DNA of 22,132 nucleotides from RGIG1934 sp045122895 (GTDB taxonomy: Bacteria; Bacillota; Clostridia; Lachnospirales; Lachnospiraceae): NCBI GenBank assembly GCA_045122895.1, contig JBGVIE010000052.1, forward strand, positions 1-22,132, given 5' to 3'. This document shows positions 14,200 through 22,132 of this stretch, one piece after another. The notes beneath the pieces were generated by a model. It was not told the DNA's origin and did no database searches. It was given only the letters and a program-made list of their open reading frames with translations. Every line of letters begins with the position of its first letter. Position 1 is the first letter of the stretch. A program made the translations under genes and the position numbers.

Positions 14200-14792
14200 A
14201 AGCCTTTAAAACAGGTAAAATCTTTGTGGCTATATTTTTGATTTTCCAGTTCTGCCTCACTAATAGAAACACACATAAGATTATCTTCAAACTCAGTAAA
14301 AGTATCGTAGTCATGATAATCCTCAAAACTGTAGATTATATTCTTGTTGTCCCCTCTTCCATACATTCCCCATTCAGTCTCGATATTTAGATATGTTATG
14401 CTGTCGATTTCCTCCTTAGTAACCTCTTCATATGGCTTCCCAAAAATCTTCGACAACACTATTTTCATGTATTCTGATTCCGGATAATCTAATGCTTTAG
14501 GCTTTGAATTATCTGTTTCATAACTGATATTTGTTTTGTATGTTGTCTTTGTTTTTTTACCAGTCTTCTTATCAGCATCATCCTGTGTTATTATCAGTAA
14601 CATCAGTACAAATAAAGCTGCAATAACACCAATAAATTTGTAAATTTTTGTAAAATCAATTTTTATTGTTGATTGATTTTGAGATGTATATATGGTACCG
14701 CAATAATTACACTTATATTTTCCGACAAAAAATTTCCTTGTCAGATTTGCTCCACAAGATGGGCACTCAAGCTTTTTAATTTTCCCCTTCAT
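14163..14792 (-). CDS. Zinc-ribbon membrane protein (5' part of a split LRR gene?)
   Basis: This 209-residue protein has an N-terminal zinc ribbon (Cys10-x2-Cys13 and Cys28-x2-Cys31), one membrane segment at about 51-69, and then about 140 residues expected outside. That outer part includes YEEVTKEEIDSITYLNIE, a style often seen just before leucine-rich repeats in clostridial surface proteins. ATG 14792 follows GGAG by six bases; ATG 14804 has no site. It starts 21 bp after the SH3-repeat gene. The last residues (CTVRYYILAMC) do not look like a natural end. A TA dinucleotide gain in the AT-rich TATTATATATTA tract (about 14177-14190) would account for the switch from this frame to the LRR frame. 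Confidence 0.75.
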   Translation of the reverse strand: MKGKIKKLECPSCGANLTRKFFVGKYKCNYCGTIYTSQNQSTIKIDFTKIYKFIGVIAALFVLMLLIITQDDADKKTGKKTKTTYKTNISYETDNSKPKALDYPESEYMKIVLSKIFGKPYEEVTKEEIDSITYLNIETEWGMYGRGDNKNIIYSFEDYHDYDTFTEFEDNLMCVSISEAELENQKYSHKDFTCFKGLCTVRYYILAMC

Positions 14793-14813
14793 ATCAATCT
14801 CCATTCCAATTGT

Positions 14814-16538
14814 TTACTTCGGATATCTTGTCATGTAGTAAGTTATATCTCTTTCAAGCTCAGCGTATGACATAGTTCTTCCCCAGTGAACCATGCTGTT
14901 ATAGTTACCTTCCGCAAGAACTACTCCTGTAGTCGTTTTCTCAATTATAATTACAGAGTGAGTATCTCCATACACCCTAATTATATCACCGACTCGTAAA
15001 TCTTTTCTGAGATTAGAAAAATCGTAGACTAATCTCGCCGGTAAATTGTCAAATGCAGCATCACTCAGATGGAATGCAAAGCCTGCACATCCGTATCCAC
15101 CCGTATAGATTCCGCCTTTCCAACCATAATAATTCGCATTGGTCCATATTCTTCCTTCCGGATATACGCTGTACATAGCTTTCATTTTTCTCATAACCAC
15201 ATCCGCACTAAAACGGTTTTCATTACTGTTGCTTACTTTTCTTTTAGATAAGCGCCATCTCTCTATATATCCAACTTTGCCCTTGTATATAATTTTTAGC
15301 TTATCATCATAATTATTATTTTCACCAACAAGAGTAACCTTTGTGTTAATCTTAAGAACCGCTATCCTTTTCCCTTTCGTATTCTCAAGGTAACTCTTAT
15401 AATTCACATATCTGGTAGAACTCTTTTTCCCTGCTAAATAGTCAGCCCTGGCATATCGAATTTTACCCTTATACAGAATCTTTTCATATCCGTATCTGTT
15501 GGTGACGTAATCACATATTACAAATACTCTGGAATTTGCTTTAATTGCTCCTACTTTACCTCTACCGGTTCCTTTAGAATACACATTAATTGAAATCTGG
15601 GAATATGCGTTTTGTACCAGTTCAGGTGAGACACAGGAAGCTTTTATATATCCGCTCTTTTTATTATAAAATACACGTATATACCCTTTTTTATCTGTTT
15701 TACCTGCCAGAATAATGCTTGAATTTTGCGGTATTGTCGCAATCCTTTTCTTCCCACCTGTCTGCTTGTACATAGACACTTTGTAAGCTGCATATCTGTC
15801 TACAGGCTTCGTATCACTTAGATAATCTGATTTGATATACCCGTATTTATTATTATCAAGTGTCTTATAATATCCGTATTTATCGACATCCCCAAGCACA
15901 TATATTTTTTCACCCATATATGCGTCAGTTATCAGACTGCCTTTGTTATTTGTACGACTTTTTATATTGGTATACGAAACTACATACTTCCTTGTAGCAG
16001 TACTCTTTTTGCCAGACAAATAGTTCTTATGTAAGTATCCTTTTTTTCCATTTACATTAACCAGGTAGTAGTTGTATTCGTTTAGCTCTCCGATTACCGT
16101 TACCGCTTCATTCTTCTTTACTGTGTATCCAGAATCAAAGTAGCCTGTCGCGTCACTCTTTAGATTCGTATCAATCACAACATAATAAGTCTTAGGCGTC
16201 TTCTTAGTAATATATATCTTTTCAACTTTTCCAAGATGTGCTGTCTCATCTTCTATCCATCTGATGTAATAATAAGTCTCATCTTCTTCTACGATATCTA
16301 CTTTATCACCCGCATTAAACACCTTAAGCTCATCACAATATAACCACGCATCCGTTGCTTCTTCCGTACACCAGACAGAACCATTGCTTAGCATATAGCC
16401 TGATGTAGCCTTCATATCCTTTAGCTCGTTTTGTCTTGTTTCATCAGCGTATGTATTTATGCAAAAAAATGACATTGCAAATATTATACATACATAGAAT
16501 TTTCTTATAAATAATTTAATTTTCTCTCCAAATATCAT
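14814..16538 (-). CDS. Secreted SH3-repeat protein with C-terminal Cys/His/Asn peptidase-like domain
   Basis: This 574-residue protein has a signal peptide (about 1-31, ending TYA before DETRQ). About six bacterial SH3-like repeats of 60-70 residues follow, recognisable by closing motifs such as GKKGYLHKNYLSGKK, NKYGYIKSDYLSD and GKVGYIERWRLSK. SH3b repeats commonly bind cell wall. The C-terminal domain has Cys484 in GYGCAGFAFHLSD, His527 in GDTHSVIIIE and Asn545 in AEGNYN, an order matching NlpC/P60-like or papain-like cysteine peptidases and amidases. I infer a wall-targeted cysteine hydrolase; the family name is uncertain. It is 109 bp downstream of the transglutaminase-like gene and 21 bp upstream of the zinc-ribbon gene. 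The ribosome site (AAAGG) is weak. Confidence 0.8.
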   Translation of the reverse strand: MIFGEKIKLFIRKFYVCIIFAMSFFCINTYADETRQNELKDMKATSGYMLSNGSVWCTEEATDAWLYCDELKVFNAGDKVDIVEEDETYYYIRWIEDETAHLGKVEKIYITKKTPKTYYVVIDTNLKSDATGYFDSGYTVKKNEAVTVIGELNEYNYYLVNVNGKKGYLHKNYLSGKKSTATRKYVVSYTNIKSRTNNKGSLITDAYMGEKIYVLGDVDKYGYYKTLDNNKYGYIKSDYLSDTKPVDRYAAYKVSMYKQTGGKKRIATIPQNSSIILAGKTDKKGYIRVFYNKKSGYIKASCVSPELVQNAYSQISINVYSKGTGRGKVGAIKANSRVFVICDYVTNRYGYEKILYKGKIRYARADYLAGKKSSTRYVNYKSYLENTKGKRIAVLKINTKVTLVGENNNYDDKLKIIYKGKVGYIERWRLSKRKVSNSNENRFSADVVMRKMKAMYSVYPEGRIWTNANYYGWKGGIYTGGYGCAGFAFHLSDAAFDNLPARLVYDFSNLRKDLRVGDIIRVYGDTHSVIIIEKTTTGVVLAEGNYNSMVHWGRTMSYAELERDITYYMTRYPK

Positions 16539-16647
16539 ATTGCCGGACCTTTCCTTATCATTCTAATAACACGATTCTATTTCGTATTATTCTCTCCTTT
16601 TATAGTCATATGTTTTAATTTTATTTGATAATAGAAAATTGCATTTT

Positions 16648-18879
16648 CTACTTAAATCTGCGTACTCCACTATATTTTCCGTACACTTTCTTACCATTAA
16701 TCACCACATAAGCCCTTATTTTCACATAATATGTGTTACCCTTTTTAAGTCTGCCTGTCTTATACGATGTCTTTCTGCTACTACTTATATTGACTCTTGT
16801 AACTTTTCTTGAATTCTTTGTTTTGGAATAAACAATCTGATATCCGCCACACTTTACTCTCTTCCATCTAATCAAAACCTTATTGCCACTTCTTACGACT
16901 TTCGGTGTATTCATTTTTGCCGGCAATGTCGTTGTATTGCAATATGTGTATGCACTATATTTTGTTGTGCTATCATTTTTTATATATCCCCTGATTCTAA
17001 ACTTATACGGTGTTGCCGCTTTCAATTTCGTGACATTTAGTGTTGTTGTTTTAGATGATACATTTTTAAGTTTGCTCCACTTTTTGTTTGTGTATATACC
17101 TATCTCATAGCCACTTGCTCTGGTATTCTTTTTCCACGTAAGCTTTACACTATTACCGGCATTTTTTTCCACTTTAAAATTGTTTACCTTACTTATCTTT
17201 AATTGTTGCTCTGTTGTAGGCTCTGCCTCTTTTTCTGTCTCTTTTTCTGTCTCTTTTTCTGTCTCTGTAGATACACTCTCTGAAGTTATATTTTCAGTTG
17301 TTGTACTCTCCTTTTCTTTGGCTTCACCACACAACATACATTTTTCTTCACCATCTGCGCTTTTCCATATATGACCAGTGCATTTTACTTCTTGCCCTGC
17401 AATTATTAAAGCTCCACAATCGGCACATATCTTGTCCCCTGAAAAACCATCTTTTTCACAGGTCGGGGTCACTTTTCCTTCTATTTTAAAATTTTCATGT
17501 ATGCATTTACCCTCTGCAGCATCTGAATCTGTTAATCTTGATGTATATATCTTACTCCTAAATCCGCATGTGGAACAAGTCTTAAAATTATATCCACCTT
17601 CTTTCTTTGTTGCCAGCTTTTCTACTACTTCTTCGCCATAAGTGTGTTCACCAACTTTTATCTGCGTTCCATTTCCAAGTTTAATCTTACAATCCTTACA
17701 GTATTTATCACCTGTATATCCTGCAAATTTACAAGTTGCACTTTTTGCTTTTTTTAGTTCTATGTTTTCGTGGTCACAAGTAGAGACTGCTTTATTAGCC
17801 TCTGTTTCTTTAAGAACTATTGTCTTAACCTTTCCTCCTTGTGAATATGTTAACACATCATTTGATATACCAATCAATGTACTCTGCGATATTCCCTCAT
17901 ATACTGTTTCTTCGCATGTTCCATATGCATCATTTTTGTATATATTATTTCCGCTTGCGTAATACCATTTCCCCTCGTAGTATAACATTCTTCCTGAAAC
18001 ATCATGAACATACCAATCAGTAAAGCTTGTATCTGTAGATACAGGTGTGTATATTTTTGTTCCTAAACCATCATCTTTTATTCTGTACCATTTCTCATGT
18101 GTACATGGAGCTTTTCCCCACTCTTCATCATTTCGAAGAAGATATCTATGTCTGGCTCCTCTCGTATCATCCCAGGTAGGATCATAGTGATACTCTTTTC
18201 CATCAATAAACACCCCTATCCACACATGGTTCGAACTAAAAACTTCTTCGTACCCTATTCCCTCCTGATCTAACAATTTCTCTATTGCCTCTGCATAAGA
18301 TGAGCATACACCATATCCGTATCCAAACGCTGAAGTGAAGTGATGGGTTGTAATATCACTTTCATCATTATAATAGTATACGTTGTCCACTAAGTATTCA
18401 TTGAGCCAGATAAGTTTGTCAAGATCACTCATTCCCTTAAGCTGTTCGTGACAATATGCTCTTTCTCTCTCATATGCTTTAACACGCTCATCCATAAACT
18501 GATCTTCACTATGTTCATAAATGTATTCAACATATCCGTCACTATCTTTTACTGTCTGTATTAATGTATTCTGATTAAGACTTACTTCATAAGCAACTTC
18601 ATTTTTTTCTGTTGCATCCCATATACTATAGTAATCTGCAAATTTTATATTCCAATTTCTTACGTAATGGTATCCATATTCATGGTTCTTATGCATCTTA
18701 ATACAAAGCTGCTTTATTGCATCCTGTATCTCTTCTGGTGTTGTAGAAGTCGTCGCAGCCTCAACTTCACTAATTCCTTCATTTTTCCATCCGACATAAT
18801 CAAGCGATGTCAAAAAACTTGTAACTATGATTGCTGCTCCTACCACATAAGTAGTAACATTTTTCATAAACTTCTTCAT
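16648..18879 (-). CDS. Secreted transglutaminase-like protein with fibronectin III domains
   Basis: This 743-residue exported protein has a signal sequence (1 to about 40, MKKFMKNVTTYVVGAAIIV). The transglutaminase-like core (about 150-240) shows Cys192 (GYGVCSSYAEA), His218 (NHVWIGV) and Asp233 (HYDPTWDD), the usual triad. A middle part has three Cys-rich modules (about 368-400, 435-440 and 459-520) with repeated CxxC pairs and a shared GDKxCxDC motif, perhaps zinc-binding. A short TEKE repeat linker follows, then two fibronectin type III-like domains (about 565-655 and 657-742). Such proteins crosslink or cleave peptides at the surface; the substrate is unknown. ATG 18879 has GAGGT eight bases upstream; ATG 18918 has none. 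The promoter at 18944-18973 makes it first in the run. Only a weak palindrome (16632-16650) separates it from the SH3 gene. Confidence 0.85.
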   Translation of the reverse strand: MKKFMKNVTTYVVGAAIIVTSFLTSLDYVGWKNEGISEVEAATTSTTPEEIQDAIKQLCIKMHKNHEYGYHYVRNWNIKFADYYSIWDATEKNEVAYEVSLNQNTLIQTVKDSDGYVEYIYEHSEDQFMDERVKAYERERAYCHEQLKGMSDLDKLIWLNEYLVDNVYYYNDESDITTHHFTSAFGYGYGVCSSYAEAIEKLLDQEGIGYEEVFSSNHVWIGVFIDGKEYHYDPTWDDTRGARHRYLLRNDEEWGKAPCTHEKWYRIKDDGLGTKIYTPVSTDTSFTDWYVHDVSGRMLYYEGKWYYASGNNIYKNDAYGTCEETVYEGISQSTLIGISNDVLTYSQGGKVKTIVLKETEANKAVSTCDHENIELKKAKSATCKFAGYTGDKYCKDCKIKLGNGTQIKVGEHTYGEEVVEKLATKKEGGYNFKTCSTCGFRSKIYTSRLTDSDAAEGKCIHENFKIEGKVTPTCEKDGFSGDKICADCGALIIAGQEVKCTGHIWKSADGEEKCMLCGEAKEKESTTTENITSESVSTETEKETEKETEKEAEPTTEQQLKISKVNNFKVEKNAGNSVKLTWKKNTRASGYEIGIYTNKKWSKLKNVSSKTTTLNVTKLKAATPYKFRIRGYIKNDSTTKYSAYTYCNTTTLPAKMNTPKVVRSGNKVLIRWKRVKCGGYQIVYSKTKNSRKVTRVNISSSRKTSYKTGRLKKGNTYYVKIRAYVVINGKKVYGKYSGVRRFK

Positions 18880-18943
18880 AAAAATAGACCTCTTTTCTCC
18901 CTCTATAATAATTTTCATATATCTTTAATAAACTATTAAGATA

Positions 18944-18973
18944 ATTATACTTTGCATTAATAATTTTCGTCAA
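18944..18973 (-). promoter_or_regulatory. Promoter of the transglutaminase-led operon
   Basis: TTGACG (18968-18973) and TATAAT (18944-18949) are separated by 18 bp on the minus strand. The -35 box abuts the U-tract of the upstream permease terminator. Confidence 0.75.
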
Positions 18974-19012
18974 TAAAAAGTGGTGTTGCATATATAATGC
19001 AAAACACCACTT
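18972..19012 (-). terminator. Terminator of the permease gene
   Basis: AAGTGGTGTT and AACACCACTT pair perfectly (18978-18987 with 19003-19012) with an inner GCAT/ATGC stem. On the minus strand TTTTTATT follows. Confidence 0.85.
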
Positions 19013-19046
19013 CCATGATGACAGAATCATTACATGCACACAATAA

Positions 19047-20543
19047 CTATTTTTTGCTGTAATTTCTCACACAAATAGTACTGCACACTACACAAATAAC
19101 GATAATCAATACAAAATAAATACTCAGCAATCTCGCTATATCAATCGAAGTAATTATATACAAAACTGAAGCAAAAGACTTTACGCCAATGCTATACATA
19201 ATGATATGACTTATAGGAATCATAACAACAATTGCAAGCACAATTACCAAAATTATCTGAATAAAGAACAGATACGCTATTTCACTAAAATGCAACCCAT
19301 TCATTATATACAAATGGTAATACTCCATATGAATCTTAGTCTTCGACAGCATTTGAGTTGTAGTTGTGACAACTCCAACAATAAATACTAATGCCGTCAG
19401 CAATATGCACATTAGTGAAATTAAATAATTTAATTCCCTATAGTTTTTGAGCTGATTTGTCCTATTATCTAATGTCATTCTCGGATAATTCATAGCAATT
19501 GAAGACAATTCATTTGTCAATAAATTAATATCTGTATTATCCCTTGCATAAACTCTTATTCTGTTATAAGTAACATCAATTCCATAATTTTCAAACCCTT
19601 CATTTGTAGACATAAATTTATAGGTGCTACCTGTTAGTGATTCCTTTTCAAACCATCCCACATTACTTCTTATTATCGCCCCTATTTTTACTTTTACATC
19701 TTTTCTTTCAATATCGGATGCCACTTCACTTTCATTCATTCCACCATTGGTGTCAGATAAAATCTTTAGTTCAGACAGCAAAATCTCATCTCCGACATGA
19801 AACAAAGTATCGTTGATTGCTCCTTCCGAATCATATTCCACCGGTTCAAGAGTTGACCCAATACTTCCATCATCACACTCCTCTATATAATTCTTAAACG
19901 CCGGCACAACTAAAATTATTTCTTCTCCTGCATTTAATTTGTCAATATTTATCTTCCCATCAATAACATATTCTGCAAAATCTAACATATCCTCTGCCGG
20001 ATATCCTACAACCTTTGTTCTGATAACTGTATTGTCCTCATACCCTACAGCTTTATTCAAATCAGGACTTACATCTGTGCTGTTATACATACCATCTAAA
20101 AAATAATCTGAAATATCAAGATATTCACAAAAGGTATCTGGTCCTTCCAATATATACATTTTGTTATTTTCTTTATATCCGTAAGCCTCTTTTACACCCT
20201 TTAGATTTAGTATTTCTTTTAATGTTGTATCTGCTGCTCCGTCTCTTTCATAAGTATCTACTATACAAATATCTCCATCGCTCATTGGTGATGTCGCTAT
20301 CTTTTCCGTATATAATTCATAATCATAATTCAATGGCATTTTTCCGGCGACTTCTTCATATTTCGTTTCTTCTACAAATGTTGTATTAAACTGATTTATA
20401 TAGTATATGAAGCTTATAGAAACTGCCAACATAATCAACATTGTTATAAATATTTTTTTACTTCTATAGAATTCCAATAACGCAAGTCTTAAAATACCAC
20501 TCTTCTTTGCTCTACGTATACGCATTCTTTGTGTATGTTCCAC
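19047..20543 (-). CDS. FtsX-type ABC transporter permease unit, probably 5'-truncated
   Basis: This 498-residue frame has the four-segment FtsX/MacB permease layout: one membrane segment at about 32-50, a large extracellular domain (about 51-370), then three segments near 373-400, 420-450 and 465-490. It is a subunit of an ABC exporter or mechanotransmission system; no ATPase gene is nearby. The opening RIRRAKKSGILRLALLEFYRSKK resembles the linker before the second half of large two-unit permeases rather than a natural N-terminus. The GTG start has no ribosome site, and the frame stays open upstream into phage-derived sequence. I infer that the first half was removed by the rearrangement at about 20543-20560. 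The terminator is intact. Confidence 0.7.
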   Translation of the reverse strand: MEHTQRMRIRRAKKSGILRLALLEFYRSKKIFITMLIMLAVSISFIYYINQFNTTFVEETKYEEVAGKMPLNYDYELYTEKIATSPMSDGDICIVDTYERDGAADTTLKEILNLKGVKEAYGYKENNKMYILEGPDTFCEYLDISDYFLDGMYNSTDVSPDLNKAVGYEDNTVIRTKVVGYPAEDMLDFAEYVIDGKINIDKLNAGEEIILVVPAFKNYIEECDDGSIGSTLEPVEYDSEGAINDTLFHVGDEILLSELKILSDTNGGMNESEVASDIERKDVKVKIGAIIRSNVGWFEKESLTGSTYKFMSTNEGFENYGIDVTYNRIRVYARDNTDINLLTNELSSIAMNYPRMTLDNRTNQLKNYRELNYLISLMCILLTALVFIVGVVTTTTQMLSKTKIHMEYYHLYIMNGLHFSEIAYLFFIQIILVIVLAIVVMIPISHIIMYSIGVKSFASVLYIITSIDIARLLSIYFVLIIVICVVCSTICVRNYSKK

Positions 20544-20547
20544 TCTG

Positions 20548-20760
20548 TTAATTCCATGCCGACAGTTTCTTAAGCCATGCAGGGCTTACTTGAAAGGAAA
20601 CGGGGATGCTAACCACCCCGCTCCTAACAATATCTCTTTGCGTTGTTCCCGCCTCTGTTTCTCCAGAAGTGTCTGCCTCAACATCAGTAAGTTCCACTTC
20701 ATATGAATCAGGAAGTGGCAGGTTTTCGCCATTTATCTTCAAATACTGTATAAATGCCAT
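20548..20760 (-). pseudogene. Truncated phage tail-region protein, DUF6711-like
   Basis: This 70-codon frame starts with a strong AGGAGG site directly after the tape-measure stop codon. It matches from memory the N-terminal part of small phage proteins encoded next to the tape measure (LKINGENLPLPDSYEVELTD, then RDIVRSG and VSPAWLKKLSA). Full-length relatives continue beyond 100 residues. Here the frame stops at AWN, only a few bases before the permease frame begins. The 3' end has been lost at that junction. No function is expected. Confidence 0.65.
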
Positions 20761-20919
20761 TTATCTACCTCCTGATCTAAGATTCTGCCTGTTCTGTGCA
20801 TTCACAACCACCTCATCAAGCAGTGTTCCTCCAATATAAACCGGGATAACTGTATCTCCTCCATTCATATTGATACCTGCAAATGCCTCTCTTATTGCAC
20901 CCACAATGCTTGCCGTATG
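20761..20919 (-). pseudogene. C-terminal fragment of a phage tail tape-measure protein
   Basis: The last 52 codons of a tape-measure gene are preserved: TASIVGAIREAF, then NGGDTVIPVYIGG, then DEVVVNAQNRQNLRSGGR and stop, a typical ending in siphophages of Firmicutes. Upstream of about 20919 the similarity ends abruptly at the antiparallel DNA-polymerase fragment. There is no start. Together with the DUF6711-like frame it keeps the natural phage gene order. Confidence 0.65.
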
Positions 20920-22052
20920 CCGAGTCCCCGGACTCTGAAATCTTACTCTTCGCCTACTCCATCAACGGAGAGCCTGTTACAGTAATTGATGTAGCAAGCG
21001 GTGAAGAAATCCCAGACTATATATTAAAAGCATTAACAGATGACAAAGTTGAAAAATGGGCATTCAATGCTGCATTTGAGAGAATCTTCCTCTCCTATTG
21101 GCTTAAGCGTAACTACCCACACTACTTCAGTTCCTACAGCATAGATGAAGATTCGGTCGGTAATTACCTCGACCCTTCTTCTTGGAAATGCTCTATGATA
21201 TGGGCAGCCTATATGGGACTCCCTCTTTCACTTGAAGGTGTCGGTGCTGTGCTTGGTCTTGAAGAACAGAAAATGAAAGAAGGCAAAGACCTCATCCGTT
21301 ACTTCTGTGTACCATGCAAGCCTACCAAAACAAATGGTGGTCGCACCCGTAATATGCCTACAGATGCCCCAGACAAGTGGGAAACATTCAAAGCATATAA
21401 TAAAAGGGATGTTGAAGTTGAGATGAATATTCAGCAAAAATTATCCCGTTTTCCTGTGCCGGATAGTGTGTGGGATGAATACCATATAGACCAGGAAATC
21501 AACGACCGTGGCATTATGCTTGATATGGATGTCGTTACAAATGCTATTAAATTCGATGCCTTTAGCAAGGCAAGACTTATCGGTACTCTTAAGGATAAAA
21601 CAGAACTTGAGAATCCTAACTCTGTAGCACAAATGAAAGACTGGCTCTCTTCCAAGGGTGTCGATACTGAATCTCTTGATAAAAAAGCCGTGTTGGATTT
21701 GCTTAAGACTGTACCATCAGATGTAGCAGATGTTTTGAAACTCCGTCAACAGTTAGCCAAGTCATCAGTTAAGAAATATCAAGCCATGGAAGGTTCGGTA
21801 TGTGCTGATGGTCGTGCTAGAGGTATGTTCCAGTTCTACGGGGCGAATAGATCTGGCAGATGGGCAGGCCGTATAATTCAGTTGCAGAACCTACCACAGA
21901 ATCATATGTCAGACCTTGAAGAAGCGAGAGATGTTGTGAAGTCCGGGGACTATGAATTTATGAATATTCTTTATGATGATGTTCCTGATGCATATAAAGT
22001 TATACTTATCTATGTACAGAAAGTATTAAATAAAAATGTACATATGTTATGA
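20916..22052 (+). pseudogene. Internal fragment of a phage family A DNA polymerase
   Basis: From 20916 to about 21989 the plus-strand frame encodes about 358 residues of a phage DNA polymerase: YAESPDSEILLFAYS at the start, NAAFE (exonuclease II), YNKRDVEVEMN (exonuclease III), and RSGRWAGRIIQLQNLPQN at the beginning of the polymerase domain, ending at YDDVPD. The N-terminal DIET exonuclease I motif is missing, and the rest of the polymerase domain with motifs A, B and C is missing. The ATG at 20883 belongs to antisense tape-measure sequence, and the last 20 codons after YDDVPD look unrelated. The fragment cannot be a working polymerase. It runs opposite to the adjacent phage tail fragments. 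Confidence 0.75.
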
Positions 22053-22080
22053 TATATGAGCTAAGAAGGAGGAGCTCATA

Positions 22081-22132
22081 ATGATAATAGAATCAAATAT
22101 CATAACAGACTTACAAATTGAATCAGTTCAGG
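22081..22132 (+). CDS. Start of an unidentified gene, cut by the window end
   Basis: ATG 22081 follows AAGGAGG by eight bases and opens MIIESNIITDLQIESVQ, continuing past the window. The protein is not recognisable from 17 residues. The ribosome site sits in the loop of a small inverted repeat (GAGCT 22058-22062, AGCTC 22073-22077), which might mask it. It may belong to the phage remnant or to the next chromosomal unit. Confidence 0.5.
   Translation, partial: MIIESNIITDLQIESVQ

Noticed and set aside
14163..14215. Programmed -1 frameshift between zinc-ribbon and LRR frames
   Set aside because: The only slippery-looking stretch (TTTTAAA) puts a stop (TAA) in the LRR frame directly, and no pseudoknot or stem is apparent. 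An indel fits better.
18800..19039. A 79-codon minus-strand frame
   Set aside because: It overlaps the permease terminator, the transglutaminase promoter and that gene's start in another frame.
20883..20915. ATG 20883 as the start of the DNA polymerase
   Set aside because: The first eleven codons are antisense to the tape-measure fragment; polymerase similarity begins only at 20916.

Overview
The window looks like chromosome of a low-GC Gram-positive gut bacterium, most probably a Lachnospiraceae relative (Roseburia/Agathobacter/Butyrivibrio type). The basis is AT-rich DNA with strong GGAGG ribosome sites, a tryptophan T-box, an extracellular type I pullulanase with a CBM26-like module and Thr/Glu/Lys/Pro repeats, and secreted SH3-repeat and transglutaminase proteins of a clostridial style. 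The species cannot be read from the sequence.

Layout. Positions 1-960 hold no convincing protein gene. They carry hairpins and terminators, a pair of diverged 36-bp direct repeats, and a strongly structured RNA on the minus strand (about 571-818) with its own near-consensus promoter (825-854) and U-tract terminator. Positions 963-3393 (minus) hold a three-gene unit: acyltransferase-3 membrane protein, ECF sigma factor, zinc-finger anti-sigma factor. A tnpV-type mobile-element gene follows (3526-3903), then a complete IS256-family element (4027-5509) with matching 8-bp target duplications. The left 5.5 kb is therefore mobile or accessory DNA.

From 5584 to 11199 (minus) lie an orphan trpD under a Trp-specific T-box leader (specifier TGG, T-box base C matching the G discriminator of tRNA-Trp) and a 1404-residue secreted pullulanase. 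On the plus strand at 11374-12331 is an sdpR/sdpI-type autorepressor and immunity pair, with two inverted-repeat operators of the same geometry. From 12365 to 18879 a minus-strand run holds a secreted transglutaminase-like protein, an SH3-repeat protein with a C-terminal Cys/His/Asn peptidase-like domain, a zinc-ribbon membrane protein, an LRR protein and a Nudix hydrolase. The zinc-ribbon and LRR reading frames overlap and are best read as one gene split by a frameshift.

The right end (19047-22132) is a scrap-yard of broken genes. A 4-TM FtsX-type permease unit looks like the 3' half of a larger gene. It abuts a truncated DUF6711-like phage gene, the last 52 codons of a phage tape-measure gene and, in the opposite orientation, the middle of a phage family A DNA polymerase lacking both ends. 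At least three breakpoints lie within 1.5 kb. A new gene with a strong ribosome site starts at 22081 and runs off the window.

The best candidates for something undescribed are the orphan structured RNA near the left end, the two-site operator of the sdpR/sdpI pair, the split zinc-ribbon/LRR gene within its envelope-protein operon, and the mosaic of phage fragments. No complete new defence or metabolic system is evident.
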